Part shown: piece after piece, positions 30,218-39,393 of the stretch
Layout of the letters: the number at the start of each line of letters is the position of its first letter
How positions within the stretch are numbered: the first letter of the stretch is position 1
Assembly: GCF_004364645.1 (NCBI RefSeq)
Contig: NZ_SOAW01000001.1
Coordinates: forward strand, 1,612,001 to 1,676,000
DNA from: Naumannella halotolerans
GTDB taxonomy: Bacteria > Actinomycetota > Actinomycetes > Propionibacteriales > Propionibacteriaceae
Reading direction: 5' to 3'
DNA length: 64,000 bases
Notes under the pieces: generated by a model
Databases searched by the model: none
What the model was told of the DNA's origin: nothing
Seen by the model: only the letters and a program-made list of their open reading frames with translations
Position numbers and translations under genes: made by a program

Positions 30218-31087
30218 TCAGACCTTCACGGCGCCGGCAGTCATACCGCTCATGAAGTAGCGCTGGAAGATGAGGAACAGGATCAGAACCGGAATACAGC
30301 CCAGCACGCTCATGGCCATCATCTCGTTCCAGTTGTAGGAGTGCTGCCCCATCAGAAGTTGGATGCCGATCGGCACAGTCCGCATGTCGTCGGTGCGAGT
30401 GAGGGTCAGCGCGAAGATGTACTCGTTCCAGGCGATCATGAAGGTGTAGACGCCGACCGAGACCATGCCGGGCAGCGATATGGGCATCAGGATCCGCACC
30501 AGAGTCGTCACCCTGCCACCGCCGTCCACGGCAACTGCTTCATCGAGTTCTCTCGGCAAAGTGTTGAAGTAGCCAGTGAGCATGATGATCGCATAGGGCA
30601 GCACGAACACCATGTAGGTGAGGATCAGCCCGGCATAACTGTTGTAGATGCCGAGGAAGACGACCAGGCCGAAGTAGGGAATCAGCAGCGTGATCGGCGG
30701 TACGGCCTGCACACTGATGATCAGCACGTTGATCTGCTTCTTGAAGGGAAACTCGAACCGGCTCAGCGCGTAGGCACCGAAGGACGCCACAGCCAGCGAG
30801 AGCAGGGACACCGCTATCGCCACCACGTAGCTGTTGATGAAGAACCTGACCTTCACCGGATCCGTGAGTATGGTGACATAGGCGTCGAGGGAGAAGTTCT
30901 CGGTGATCAGACGGGGCGGCTGCTCGAAGATCTCGGTGTTGGACTTGAAGGAACTCGACAGCATCCAGAGGATCGGCAGCCCGGCGAACAGGCCACCCAG
31001 GAACAGCCCGATCACGGCGCAGACCTGGGCAACTCGCCGACGCCCGTGGATCCGGCGCCGTCGGGGAATCGTAGCCGTTGTGCTCAT
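30218..31087 (-). CDS. Sugar ABC transporter permease (MalG-like)
   Basis: 289-residue inner-membrane permease with six segments and the coupling motif DEAVAVDGGGRVTTLVRILMPIS (EAA loop, about residues 190-212). It pairs with the permease encoded just upstream. The ATG at 31087 is preceded by AAGGAG, and begins 5 bp after the upstream gene's stop. CUT1 family by length and sequence. No ATP-binding protein is encoded in this operon, so a shared MsmK/UgpC-type ATPase must be supplied from elsewhere. Confidence 0.92.
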   Translation of the reverse strand: MSTTATIPRRRRIHGRRRVAQVCAVIGLFLGGLFAGLPILWMLSSSFKSNTEIFEQPPRLITENFSLDAYVTILTDPVKVRFFINSYVVAIAVSLLSLAVASFGAYALSRFEFPFKKQINVLIISVQAVPPITLLIPYFGLVVFLGIYNSYAGLILTYMVFVLPYAIIMLTGYFNTLPRELDEAVAVDGGGRVTTLVRILMPISLPGMVSVGVYTFMIAWNEYIFALTLTRTDDMRTVPIGIQLLMGQHSYNWNEMMAMSVLGCIPVLILFLIFQRYFMSGMTAGAVKV

Positions 31088-31092
31088 CACAC

Positions 31093-32049
31093 TCACTCCT
31101 TGGCTCGCTGGTGGCGGACGTAGAGGACGGCCAAGATCGTCGACAGCAGCAGCACGATCACCGCACTGGCCGACGCCTCGGCGAAGTCGTAGCTGGCGAA
31201 GGCCAGCTTGTAGGTGAAGGTGCTGAGCACTTCGGTGGCATTGATCGGGCCCCCACCGGTGGTCATCCAGATCAGTGCGAACTGCTGACTGGTCCAGATG
31301 AAGTCGAGCAGCGCCATGCTGATGATCACCGGGCGCAGCTGCGGGAGCGTGACACTGACGAACTGGGCGACGGGTCCTGCCCCATCGACCTTCGCCGCTT
31401 CGTACAGGTCCTGCGGGATTCCTTGCAACCCTGCCAGGAGCGAGATCATGAAGAACGGGTAACCGCACCAGATGTTGATGAAGGTGATCGCCGGCAGGGC
31501 GAGATCGGCGCTGCTCAACCACTCGATCGGGGCGCCGACGACCCCTGCATTCGTGGCCAGGTAGTTGATCACACCGTTCGGGCTGAGCAGCATCCGCCAG
31601 AGCACGGCGGTCACCGCCACGGTGAACAGCCACGGCAGGATCAGAATCGCCCGGAAGGCCACCCGGAGCCCGACAGGCACCAGATCACTGTTCAACAGCA
31701 GTGCAAAGGCCAGGCCGATGACGAAGTGGGCAACCACACTGACAGCACAGAAGATCAGGGTGTTGACCAACGACACCGTGAAACTCGGATCCTGAATGAC
31801 TGCGAGGTAGTTGTCCAGACCGACGAAACTGGTGTCGGGGTTGGTGATCGCACGCTTCATGAAGGAGTAGGCGATCACCATCGCGATCGGTACGGCCATC
31901 AGACCGATCAGCAGCACCAGGGTCGGCGACAGGAACAGATACGGGGTCAGCGCACGCCGTCCGGAGGATTGCTTCGGTGCGGCCGGCGCCGGTCCGGGGA
32001 CGTCGACGTCCTCGGACGACGGGAGTGCAACGGCTTCTGCGGATGTCAT
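31093..32049 (-). CDS. Sugar ABC transporter permease (MalF/UgpA-like)
   Basis: 318-residue CUT1 permease. After a 35-residue cytosolic leader it has LTPYLFLSPTLVLLIGLMAVPIAMVIAYSF, further segments, and the EAA loop DLYEAAKVDGAGPVAQFVSVTLPQLRP (about 195-220). I chose the ATG at 32049, downstream of a purine-rich GGAAGAGAGAG, rather than one 12 codons upstream. It lies between the substrate-binding protein and the second permease. Confidence 0.92.
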   Translation of the reverse strand: MTSAEAVALPSSEDVDVPGPAPAAPKQSSGRRALTPYLFLSPTLVLLIGLMAVPIAMVIAYSFMKRAITNPDTSFVGLDNYLAVIQDPSFTVSLVNTLIFCAVSVVAHFVIGLAFALLLNSDLVPVGLRVAFRAILILPWLFTVAVTAVLWRMLLSPNGVINYLATNAGVVGAPIEWLSSADLALPAITFINIWCGYPFFMISLLAGLQGIPQDLYEAAKVDGAGPVAQFVSVTLPQLRPVIISMALLDFIWTSQQFALIWMTTGGGPINATEVLSTFTYKLAFASYDFAEASASAVIVLLLSTILAVLYVRHQRAKE

Positions 32050-32115
32050 GGCAGCTCTCTCTTCCGATTCCCTCCCCGGTGACACCGCGTTCGCGATGTC
32101 GCCGGGATGGTGGAA

Positions 32116-33405
32116 TCAGCTCTGGGACAACTCGGTGGTCCACTGCTCATTGATCGCGGCCAAGGTGTCCGGAACCGGCTGGCCCTGGTCCAGACTCCGC
32201 TGGAGTTCTTCGTCGAAGATCCGCATCAGTTGCTCGGCAACCGGCAGGCCGTTGAACTCGTTGACCGGTTCACCGGCCTGCCATGCCTCGTAGGCTGCTT
32301 TGTAGAGTTCGTCGCTCTCGTCGAATCCCGGTTCGGAGTTCACATTGCCCGGGAACCCATTGGCCGAGGTGGCCAAGCTTGCATTGGCCTCCGGGCTCAT
32401 CAGGAACTCGATCAGTTTCCACGCTTCCTCGGGATGCTCGGTCTGGGAGGAGACCCCGACACCCCAGGAGGCGAAGGTGACCCCGGGGGTACCGGAGAAG
32501 CCGTCGGCAACCGGCACGGGTGAGACGGAGAACTCAAGATCCGGGTTGTTCTCCCGGAGCAGGTTGATGTGCGCCAGGGACGAGATCATCATGCCGACGC
32601 GCTCGTTGGTGAACTCCTCAACCTTGTCCTGCTCCTTGAGGTTCGCAGCGCCGGGCGCGATCACGCCGGCATCGTTCAACTGCTTGATGTAGTCGACCGT
32701 CGCGGTCACGTCGGGATTGGTCAGATCCGGCTGACCGTTGGCCAGCATCCGGCCGCCGGAAGCCCAGTTCCACGACATCACATCGTTCTGCACCCCGACC
32801 GGCGACTCCAGCGACAGCGGTAGCGCCCATCCGCTGGCATCGCCCTTCTCGGTCACCGCCTCGGCGGCGCTGAGGAACTCCGAGCGAGTGCTCGGCGGCT
32901 CATCGACGCCTGCCTCGCTGAGTAGCTTGTCGTTGGTGAACAGCATGTAGGAGAAGTTCACCGCCGGGATCGAGTAGGTCGCCCCATCGACCTGCACCTG
33001 GCTGGCAAGTTGGGAATCGTCGTACCCGGCCGTCTGCATGGCCTCACTCAGATCGGCGATCGCTCCCTGCTGGACGAGGTCGTAAACCCAGCCACCGTCG
33101 AGACCGACCACATCGGACAGCGTTCCGGAGGCTGATCCGGCGACGATCTGCTCCCTGGTGGAGGAATACGGGCCGGACAGCAGTTCCACCTTGATGCCCG
33201 GATTCTGCTGTTCGAACTCGTCCATCAACGACCGCAGAGCACCGTCGGGCAATTCGGGTTCCCACCACTGCGTGAACTCCAGAGTGACGGTCCCGTCCTC
33301 CGCGCCACCGGAACCGCCGCCAGCGCATCCACTCAGGCCGATGACCGATGCGGCCACCGCTGCAATGGATGCGGTCATCACCCGCTTGTGAGCCCCTTTG
33401 CCCAT
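32116..33405 (-). CDS. Sugar ABC transporter substrate-binding lipoprotein
   Basis: 429-residue extracellular solute-binding protein family 1. The signal peptide MGKGAHKRVMTASIAAVAAS ends in a lipobox LSGC with the lipidated Cys27. The mature part begins VTLEFTQWWEPELPDGALRS, typical of sugar binders, with later LFTNDKLLSEAGVDEPP. An AAGGAGGA lies 6 nt before the ATG. It is the first gene of the DeoR-controlled operon. The ligand cannot be read from sequence, but the kinase-aldolase context suggests a monosaccharide or polyol. Confidence 0.93.
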   Translation of the reverse strand: MGKGAHKRVMTASIAAVAASVIGLSGCAGGGSGGAEDGTVTLEFTQWWEPELPDGALRSLMDEFEQQNPGIKVELLSGPYSSTREQIVAGSASGTLSDVVGLDGGWVYDLVQQGAIADLSEAMQTAGYDDSQLASQVQVDGATYSIPAVNFSYMLFTNDKLLSEAGVDEPPSTRSEFLSAAEAVTEKGDASGWALPLSLESPVGVQNDVMSWNWASGGRMLANGQPDLTNPDVTATVDYIKQLNDAGVIAPGAANLKEQDKVEEFTNERVGMMISSLAHINLLRENNPDLEFSVSPVPVADGFSGTPGVTFASWGVGVSSQTEHPEEAWKLIEFLMSPEANASLATSANGFPGNVNSEPGFDESDELYKAAYEAWQAGEPVNEFNGLPVAEQLMRIFDEELQRSLDQGQPVPDTLAAINEQWTTELSQS

Positions 33406-33453
33406 CACGTTCCTCCTTGAACTGCGCATCGTTGCTGCGATCTGCTGGTTTTT

Positions 33454-33503
33454 GCATGTTTATGCGTGTAGTCACGCTAAGTTTCCGGATTGCGGCTTGT
33501 CAA
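33454..33503 (-). promoter_or_regulatory. Sugar-operon promoter with probable DeoR operator
   Basis: Minus strand: perfect -35 TTGACA (33503-33498), 18-bp spacer, -10 TAGCGT (33479-33474). The palindrome GCATAAACATGC (33465-33454) covers the expected transcription start, a usual place for repressor binding. The region is AT-rich and lies between divergent SBP and deoR genes. Confidence 0.75.
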
Positions 33504-33560
33504 TAGGCGATCTCAGGGCAAATACGGCATAGCCTCGCGGGTATGTGCTAGATATTGCGT

Positions 33561-34382
33561 GTGCCCACCTCTGTCCCTGATCCTGAGCGGACGCTGCCCG
33601 CCGGCCGCAAGGCGAGGATCGCGAGTCTGGTCAGCAGCGTCGGGGAGGCCACCATTCCCGAACTCGCTGCGCGCTTCAGCGTCTCCGTGGACACCATCCG
33701 GCGCGACCTGGACCAATTGCACGCCGAGGGGGTGGTGCACCGCACTCGTGGGGGTGCAATCCGCTCCCCCGATACCCCGAAGCCCGAACTCAGCATCGAC
33801 GCGCGCCGCTCGGCACACATCGAGGAGAAGGCGCTGATCGGTGAGGTGGCAGCATCGCTGGTCCACGACGGGATGTCGGTGATGCTGAACGCGGGCACGA
33901 CCTGTCTGGCCGTGGCACGGTGCCTCGGGGATCGCCGGGACCTGATCATCGCAACCAACAATCTGCTGCTCCCGGCAGAGCTCGAGCACCGGGCGATCCG
34001 CAATGTCTACCTGTTCGGCGGCGAGGTACGACTGAGTGCTCAGGCCACCATCGGGCCGGTACGTTTCGACAGCAGCTCCGCCCACGGTGAGTCATCGGTC
34101 CTCTGTGACATCGCCTTCATCACCGTGGGCGCCGCCTCGGTCGACGGCGGATTCTCCACCGGCAGCCTGTCCGAGGCCACGATGATGCGGGAGATGATCG
34201 AGCACGCACAACAGGTGGTCCTGCTGGTGGACGGATCCAAACTGGGAAAGCGCCTGTTCGCCCAGGTGTGTGAGTTCGCCCGTCCCGACTATCTGGTCAC
34301 CGACCGTGAACCACCGGCCGATTTTCTCCGAGCGGCGCATGATCAAGGGGTGACCGTGAAGTTCCCGGCCCCTCTCGGCTGA
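33561..34382 (+). CDS. DeoR/GlpR-family sugar-operon repressor
   Basis: 273-residue DeoR regulator. The N-terminal helix-turn-helix covers about residues 16-70 (ARIASLVSSVGEATIPELAARFSVSVDTIRRDLDQL, shown by VDTIRRDLDQLHAEG), then a DeoRC sugar-phosphate sensor domain with VMLNAGTTCLAVA, DIAFITVGAASVDGGF and LVDGSKLGKRLFAQVC. Such repressors are released by a pathway sugar phosphate. The GTG at 33561 lies 6 nt after TAGATA; a TTG at 33555 is an alternative. A run of ten C follows the stop. It is divergent from the sugar operon and most likely represses it. Confidence 0.92.
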   Translation: MPTSVPDPERTLPAGRKARIASLVSSVGEATIPELAARFSVSVDTIRRDLDQLHAEGVVHRTRGGAIRSPDTPKPELSIDARRSAHIEEKALIGEVAASLVHDGMSVMLNAGTTCLAVARCLGDRRDLIIATNNLLLPAELEHRAIRNVYLFGGEVRLSAQATIGPVRFDSSSAHGESSVLCDIAFITVGAASVDGGFSTGSLSEATMMREMIEHAQQVVLLVDGSKLGKRLFAQVCEFARPDYLVTDREPPADFLRAAHDQGVTVKFPAPLG

Positions 34383-34410
34383 GCCCGCCCCCCCCCCATT
34401 TCGCGACCGC

Positions 34411-35010
34411 TCAGCTCAGTTCGATCGTCGTCACCACCCGGGTCAGTGACGGCCGTGCCGGGGTCGAACTGAATCCGAAGCGACACGGCGGATCGACCGG
34501 CGCCAGTGACCCGAGATCGGTACCGTCCAGCCGTCCGGTGATGGCGCAGATCGCCCTGACATCGGTGGCGCCGTACCACTCGCGTCGGCCGCGCCCGGCG
34601 GTACCGCGGGTGCGTACCCCGGGCATGATCACGCGGGCAATCAAGTCGGTGATCGCACACCAGGCGGTCGAGGTGGAGACCCGATGTGGGAGCAGCGCGA
34701 TCACGCGGCCGAGGGCGGTTCTGCTGCCGACATCGGCAGTGATCTCCAGCGACTCACTGGTGAAGATCCTTCGGTGTGCGGTGAGGCTGAGGTCGGTCGG
34801 CTCCACCCGTACCTCGTCGAAGACATAGGTTTCGGCGATGAACTCGGCCAGCTCCGGAGTGGGCGCGATCAGGATCCGATGCCCGGCTGCCGTTTCCACC
34901 ATGGCATCGGCGACCGTCCCGAACGGCGAGGTAGCCCAGTTGCCGACGACCACCCGGATCCCGCTGGCCGAACCGATGCCGGTGATCTCACCGGTGAAGC
35001 GCACACGCAT
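34411..35010 (-). CDS. Conserved unknown actinobacterial protein
   Basis: 199-residue protein beginning MRVRFTGEITGIGSASGIRVVVG. It looks like a conserved actinobacterial family with unknown function: GNWATSPFGTVADAMVETAAGHRILIAP, then FIAETYVFDEVRVEPTDL, and a C-terminal FSSTPARPSLTRVVTTIELS. No membrane segment or signal is seen. The ATG at 35010 lies 6 nt after CATGCT, a -10-like hexamer also seen before holA. It follows tgt by 28 bp and may share its transcript. Confidence 0.75.
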   Translation of the reverse strand: MRVRFTGEITGIGSASGIRVVVGNWATSPFGTVADAMVETAAGHRILIAPTPELAEFIAETYVFDEVRVEPTDLSLTAHRRIFTSESLEITADVGSRTALGRVIALLPHRVSTSTAWCAITDLIARVIMPGVRTRGTAGRGRREWYGATDVRAICAITGRLDGTDLGSLAPVDPPCRFGFSSTPARPSLTRVVTTIELS

Positions 35011-35038
35011 TCGTCCAGCATGACATCCACGGTGTTGA

Positions 35039-36253
35039 TCAACCGTAGTAGCGGCCCAGGAACTCCTCCCGGAAGGCCTCGAAGTCACCGGTACGGATCG
35101 AGTCCCGGATGTCGTCGACCAGCCGGACGATGAACCGTTCGTTGTGGATTGTCGCGAGCGTGTTCACCACCATCTCCTTGGCCTTGAACAGGTGATGCAG
35201 GTACGCCCGCGTGTAGTGCGCGCAGGTGTAGCAGTCGCAGTCCTCGTCCACGGGCCCGAAGTTGCGGCGGTTCGCCGCGGTGTTCACGTTGAAGCGCCCG
35301 TCCCGGCTGTAGAGCGCGGCATTGCGGGCCACCCGGGACGGGGAGACGCAGTCGAAGGTGTCGGCACCGGCGGCGATCGCGGCGAAGAAGTCGTCGGGTT
35401 CGGAGATCCCCAGCAGGTGCCGCGGCCGGTTCTCCGGCAGTTCCTCGGCGCACCAGCCGACGATCGTGCCCAGGTTCTCCTTCTCCAGGGCGCCGCCGAT
35501 GCCGTACCCCTCGAAATGCCGGCCATCGATCTCGGTGGCTGCGAGATCGCGGCAGGCCTTCCGCCGCAGGTCCTCGTACTGGGCGCCCTGCACCACCCCG
35601 AACAGTGCCTGCTGCGGACGGTCGGGGTGGGCGGCCAGCAGCCGGGAATGCTCGGCCAGACAGCGTTGCGCCCAGGCCTGGGTACGGGCCAGGGACTGCT
35701 CCTGGTAGCCGCGGGTGTTCATCAAGGTGGTCAGCTCGTCGAAGGCGAAGATGATGTCGGCACCGATCTGATGCTGCACCTTCATCGAGACCTCCGGGGT
35801 GAACCGGTGCATCGTCCCGTCCAGATGGGACTTGAAGGTCACCCCGTCGTCGTCGACATGGGCCATCCGCTCCTTGCCGGCGGCGATCACGTCATCACCG
35901 GTGACACCCTTGGCATCCATCGCCAGCACCTTCTTGAACCCCACGCCCAGGCTCATCACCTGAAAACCACCGGAGTCGGTGAAGGTCGGCCCGGGCCAGT
36001 TCATGAACCTCCCCAGACCACCGGCGGACTCGACGATGTCGCTGCCCGGTTGCAGGTACAGGTGGTAGGCATTGGCCAGCACCGCCTGAGCGCCCAGCTC
36101 GGCCATCGACTCCGGCAGCACGGCCTTCACCGTCGCCTTCGTCCCGACGGCGATGAAGGCCGGGGTCTCGATCTGCCCGTGCGGGGTGGTGATCACCCCG
36201 GTACGCCCCAGCTGCCCGTCCAACCGGGAGCCCACCTCGAATCCGAAACTCAC
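35039..36253 (-). CDS. tgt: Queuine tRNA-ribosyltransferase (TGT)
   Basis: 404-residue tRNA-guanine transglycosylase, exchanging G34 of tRNAs with GUN anticodons for a queuosine base. The N-terminal general acid lies in FTDSGGFQVMSLG, and the nucleophile region is SEPDDFFAAIAAGADTFDC. Zinc is held by CDCYTCAHYTRAYLHHL near the end. The GTG at 36253 has a perfect GGGGAGGA 7 nt upstream; a longer in-frame start at 36304 adds 17 non-conserved residues. It is downstream of rsmE. With yhhQ at 22234-22977 it suggests salvage-type queuosine modification, since no queC/D/E genes are seen here. Confidence 0.93.
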   Translation of the reverse strand: MSFGFEVGSRLDGQLGRTGVITTPHGQIETPAFIAVGTKATVKAVLPESMAELGAQAVLANAYHLYLQPGSDIVESAGGLGRFMNWPGPTFTDSGGFQVMSLGVGFKKVLAMDAKGVTGDDVIAAGKERMAHVDDDGVTFKSHLDGTMHRFTPEVSMKVQHQIGADIIFAFDELTTLMNTRGYQEQSLARTQAWAQRCLAEHSRLLAAHPDRPQQALFGVVQGAQYEDLRRKACRDLAATEIDGRHFEGYGIGGALEKENLGTIVGWCAEELPENRPRHLLGISEPDDFFAAIAAGADTFDCVSPSRVARNAALYSRDGRFNVNTAANRRNFGPVDEDCDCYTCAHYTRAYLHHLFKAKEMVVNTLATIHNERFIVRLVDDIRDSIRTGDFEAFREEFLGRYYG

Positions 36254-36314
36254 CGCAGCATCCTCCCCGGGGACCATGTTCGGATCAAACCCGCGGTGTC
36301 GCACCCGGGCCGGT

Positions 36315-37049
36315 TCACAACTTCGGCCGGTTCAGGCAGCCGGCCAGGGCCACCACCCCGGCGGTGGAGGTACGCAACACCGCGTCGCTGATCAACACCG
36401 GGACTCCCCCGGCCTCGACCAGTCGTTGCAGTTCGGCCGGATCGATCCCGCCCTCGGGTCCGACGATGATCAACACCTCACCGGACTCGGGCAGTCCCAC
36501 CTGCGCCAGCGGTGTGGTCGCCTCCTCGTGCAGGATCAGCGCAAGATCAGCTTCTGCCACCCGGGCTGCCAGCTCGGCGGTGCCGACCGGCTCGGCCACC
36601 GCAGGTACGGTGAACCGGCGCGACTGCTTGGTCGCCTCCCGCACCGCTGCCTGCCACTTCGCACGCGACTTCTCCGCGCGATCACCGTTCCAGCGCACGA
36701 TGCAGCGCGCTGCCTGCCAGGGAACGATCTCGGCCACACCGACCTCGGTCAACAGGTCCAACGCCCGGTCTGCATGATCACCCTTGGCCAGGGCCTGGGC
36801 GACCGTCCAACGTACCGGCGAAACATCGCGGTGCAGCCGTTCGGTGACCTCGATCTCCACCCGACCTTTCGACACCGCGGTGACCGGTCCTCGGACCGCG
36901 GCACCGGCGCCGTCGGCGACGATGATCACCTCGCCGACGCGCAGCCGCCGGACCACCGAGGCATGGTGACCCTCCGGCCCGTCCAGGAGCAGACTCGCAC
37001 CGGGCCCGACCGTGGCGGCTTCGGCGGCCAGGAAGACCGCATCGGTCAC
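36315..37049 (-). CDS. rsmE: 16S rRNA m3U1498 methyltransferase RsmE
   Basis: 244-residue SPOUT methyltransferase acting on U1498 of 16S rRNA in the 30S decoding centre. The SAM-binding knot region is LIIVGPEGGIDPAELQRL followed by LRTSTAGVVALAGCL. The N-terminal PUA-like part contains GPEGHHASVVRRLRVGEVIIVADG. Length is normal. The start overlaps the dnaJ stop by 4 bp (ATGA), so hrcA-dnaJ-rsmE form one unit. Confidence 0.95.
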   Translation of the reverse strand: MTDAVFLAAEAATVGPGASLLLDGPEGHHASVVRRLRVGEVIIVADGAGAAVRGPVTAVSKGRVEIEVTERLHRDVSPVRWTVAQALAKGDHADRALDLLTEVGVAEIVPWQAARCIVRWNGDRAEKSRAKWQAAVREATKQSRRFTVPAVAEPVGTAELAARVAEADLALILHEEATTPLAQVGLPESGEVLIIVGPEGGIDPAELQRLVEAGGVPVLISDAVLRTSTAGVVALAGCLNRPKL

Positions 37050-38230
37050 TGGGCGGACCGCTTCAACCGCTCGAAGAAGCCCTTGCCGCCACCCGAGCGC
37101 AGTTGCACCCGGGTCTCCTCCCGCAGCTCGGCCAGCTGCTCGAGCAGTTCACGCTGCTCCTTGTTGATCTTGGTCGGTGTCTGCACCAGGAAGGTGACGC
37201 CGAGCTCGCCACGGCCACGGCCCCGCAGTTTCGGCACACCCCGGCCGGCGATCGCGACCCGGGTACCAGACTGGGTACCGGCCGGGACCTCCACCTCCAG
37301 GGTCTTCGGCGCATCGGCCATGTCCTCCCGATCACCGAGGTCGGCCTCCAGGGTCGGCACCTCGACCGACGTCCCCAGGGCGGCAGCGGTCATCGGGATC
37401 GGCACCACCAGTTCGAGGTTGTTGCCCTCGCGGCGGAAGTGCTCGTGCTCGCGTACCTGCAACTTGATGTAGACATCACCGGGCTCGCCACCGTTCGGGC
37501 CGGCCTCACCACGGCCGGCCAGGTGGATCTGCATCCCCGACTCCACCCCGGAGGGGATCTTCACCTGCAGCTTCTCGGTCTGCCGGACCCGGCCCTCACC
37601 GTCACACTCGATGCACGGATTCGGGATCGTGACGCCGAATCCCTGACAGTTCGGGCAGGGCTGGGAGGTACGGATACCGGCCATCCCGATCCGCTGCATC
37701 TGGGTGATCTCACCCGATCCCTGGCAGGTACGGCAGCGCTCGGGCGAGGTGCCCGGTGCCGCACCGCTGCCGTCGCAGACCGAACAGCGCACGGCGGTGT
37801 CGAGGACGGTGTCGATGGTGGTGCCGAAGGCCGCCTCGGCCAGGCTCAGACTAGCCGGTACGTAGGAGTCCTGTCCCCGCCGTACCCGTGAGCGCGGCCC
37901 CCGAGCCGTGGTCTGTCCGGTGAACATCGCATCGATCAGGTCGCTGAAGTCGAAGCCCTGGGCGCTGCCGAAGCCACCGAATCCGCCGAAACCGCCGCGC
38001 CCACCGGCACCGGCCATCCGCGGGTCACCGCCCCGGTCGTAGATCGAGCGCTTCTCCGGGCTGGAGAGGATCTCATAGGCCTCGGAGAGTTCCTTGAACT
38101 TCTCCGCTGCCTCCGGGCCCGGCGCCACATCGGGGTGCACCTTCATCGCCATCTTGCGGTAGGCCTTCTTGATCTGCTCCACGCTGGCGGTACGTTCCAC
38201 GCCCAACAGCGCGTAGTAGTCAGTGCTCAT
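37046..38230 (-). CDS. dnaJ: Chaperone DnaJ (DnaJ2 type)
   Basis: 394-residue type I J-protein, co-chaperone of DnaK. The J domain includes the HPD motif (KMAMKVHPDVAPGPEA), followed by a G/F-rich region (GGRGGFGGFGGFGSAQGF). The zinc domain has four CxxCxGxG repeats: CSVCDGSG, CRTCQGSG, CPNCQGFG and CIECDGEG. It is not beside dnaK, so it is the hrcA-linked DnaJ2. Transcribed with hrcA upstream (30-bp gap) and therefore under CIRCE. Confidence 0.96.
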   Translation of the reverse strand: MSTDYYALLGVERTASVEQIKKAYRKMAMKVHPDVAPGPEAAEKFKELSEAYEILSSPEKRSIYDRGGDPRMAGAGGRGGFGGFGGFGSAQGFDFSDLIDAMFTGQTTARGPRSRVRRGQDSYVPASLSLAEAAFGTTIDTVLDTAVRCSVCDGSGAAPGTSPERCRTCQGSGEITQMQRIGMAGIRTSQPCPNCQGFGVTIPNPCIECDGEGRVRQTEKLQVKIPSGVESGMQIHLAGRGEAGPNGGEPGDVYIKLQVREHEHFRREGNNLELVVPIPMTAAALGTSVEVPTLEADLGDREDMADAPKTLEVEVPAGTQSGTRVAIAGRGVPKLRGRGRGELGVTFLVQTPTKINKEQRELLEQLAELREETRVQLRSGGGKGFFERLKRSAQ

Positions 38231-38260
38231 CTGTGTTCTGTGTTCCTCTGCTCTGCGGGA

Positions 38261-39271
38261 TCAGCTCTCGGACAGGAAGCGGCCGACGTAACGCGCCACC
38301 GCCCGGACCGATGCCATGGTCGAGGGGTAGTCCATCCGGGTCGGACCGACCACCCCCAGGCTGGCTCGGACATCCTCGGAATTGCCGTAACTGCTGGCGA
38401 TCACCGAGGTCGTACTGAGCTGTTGATAAGGGTTCTCCGCGCCGATGCGGACGGTCAGGGTGTCGTCGTGCGCCTCACCCAACAACTTCAGCAGCACGAC
38501 TTGTTCCTCCAGCGCCTCCAGGATCGGCCGGATGCCGTCGAATCCGGCACCGAAACTGGTCAGGTTCGGCACCCCACCGACGGCGACCCGGGTGGCGACC
38601 TCCTCGTCCAGCATCTCGGCCAAGGTGACGGCGACGGTCCGGGCCAGCGGTTGCAGCACGTCCGGCACCTGCGCGACGACCTCAGGCAGCAGTCCACCCG
38701 CCCGTCGCAACCGTTGACCCACCAGCTCGGTGTTCAGCCGGTCCCGGAGATCGGCCAGATCGTCCTCATCGGCCCGACCGACATCCACCGTCCGCTGTTC
38801 GATCCGGCCCGAGGAGTTGATCAGCACCAACAACGCCCTCCCCTCGGTGACCGAGACGAGCTCGACGTGGCGGACCGTGGCCGAGGAGACGATCGGGTAC
38901 TGCACGATGGCCACCTGATGGGTCACCTGGGCGAGCAGCCGTACCGTCCTGGAGACGATGTCGTCCAGGTCCACCGCACCGGACATGAAGGCCTTGATCG
39001 CCCGCGCCTCGGCCGGTGACAGCGGCTTGATCGAGGCGATCCGGTCGACGAAGAACCGGTAGCCCTTGTCGGTCGGGATCCGGCCGGCGCTGGTGTGGGG
39101 CTGGGTGATGTAACCCTCCTCCTCCAGCACGGCCATGTCGTTGCGGACCGTGGCCGAGGAGACACCGAGGTTGTGCCGATCGACCAGTGCCTTCGAACCG
39201 ACCGGTTCGTGGCTGGAGACGTAGTCGGTGACGATGGCACGCAACACATCGAGTTTGCGGTCCTCCATCAT
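38261..39271 (-). CDS. hrcA: Heat-inducible repressor HrcA
   Basis: 336-residue repressor of class I heat-shock genes. The N-terminal winged helix is [28 protein letters not shown] with [22 protein letters not shown]; the GAF-like core and C-terminal HrcA domain follow ([14 protein letters not shown], then [16 protein letters not shown]). The double ATG at 39271/39268 has a GGAGG 6 nt upstream of the first. A CIRCE element lies about 60 bp upstream, so the gene is autoregulated. Confidence 0.96.
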   Translation of the reverse strand: MMEDRKLDVLRAIVTDYVSSHEPVGSKALVDRHNLGVSSATVRNDMAVLEEEGYITQPHTSAGRIPTDKGYRFFVDRIASIKPLSPAEARAIKAFMSGAVDLDDIVSRTVRLLAQVTHQVAIVQYPIVSSATVRHVELVSVTEGRALLVLINSSGRIEQRTVDVGRADEDDLADLRDRLNTELVGQRLRRAGGLLPEVVAQVPDVLQPLARTVAVTLAEMLDEEVATRVAVGGVPNLTSFGAGFDGIRPILEALEEQVVLLKLLGEAHDDTLTVRIGAENPYQQLSTTSVIASSYGNSEDVRASLGVVGPTRMDYPSTMASVRAVARYVGRFLSES

Positions 39272-39332
39272 TTCCCACCTCCTGCTGCTGGTTTCTCCTC
39301 GGCCCGGCCCGGGATGCCGATACCCGATCGAT

Positions 39333-39361
39333 ACTGGCACTCCACGGCAACGAGTGCCAGT
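39333..39361. promoter_or_regulatory. CIRCE element
   Basis: Inverted repeat ACTGGCACTC-N9-GAGTGCCAGT, with perfect 10-bp arms and the diagnostic 9-bp spacer; it matches the CIRCE consensus TTAGCACTC-N9-GAGTGCTAA. On the hrcA strand a -10 TAGACT (39364-39359) overlaps one arm. It is also only 33 bp from the start of the divergent MBL-fold gene at 39394. Confidence 0.93.
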
Positions 39362-39393
39362 CTAACTCGTGGATCGGGGTCTAGGCTGGCGGC

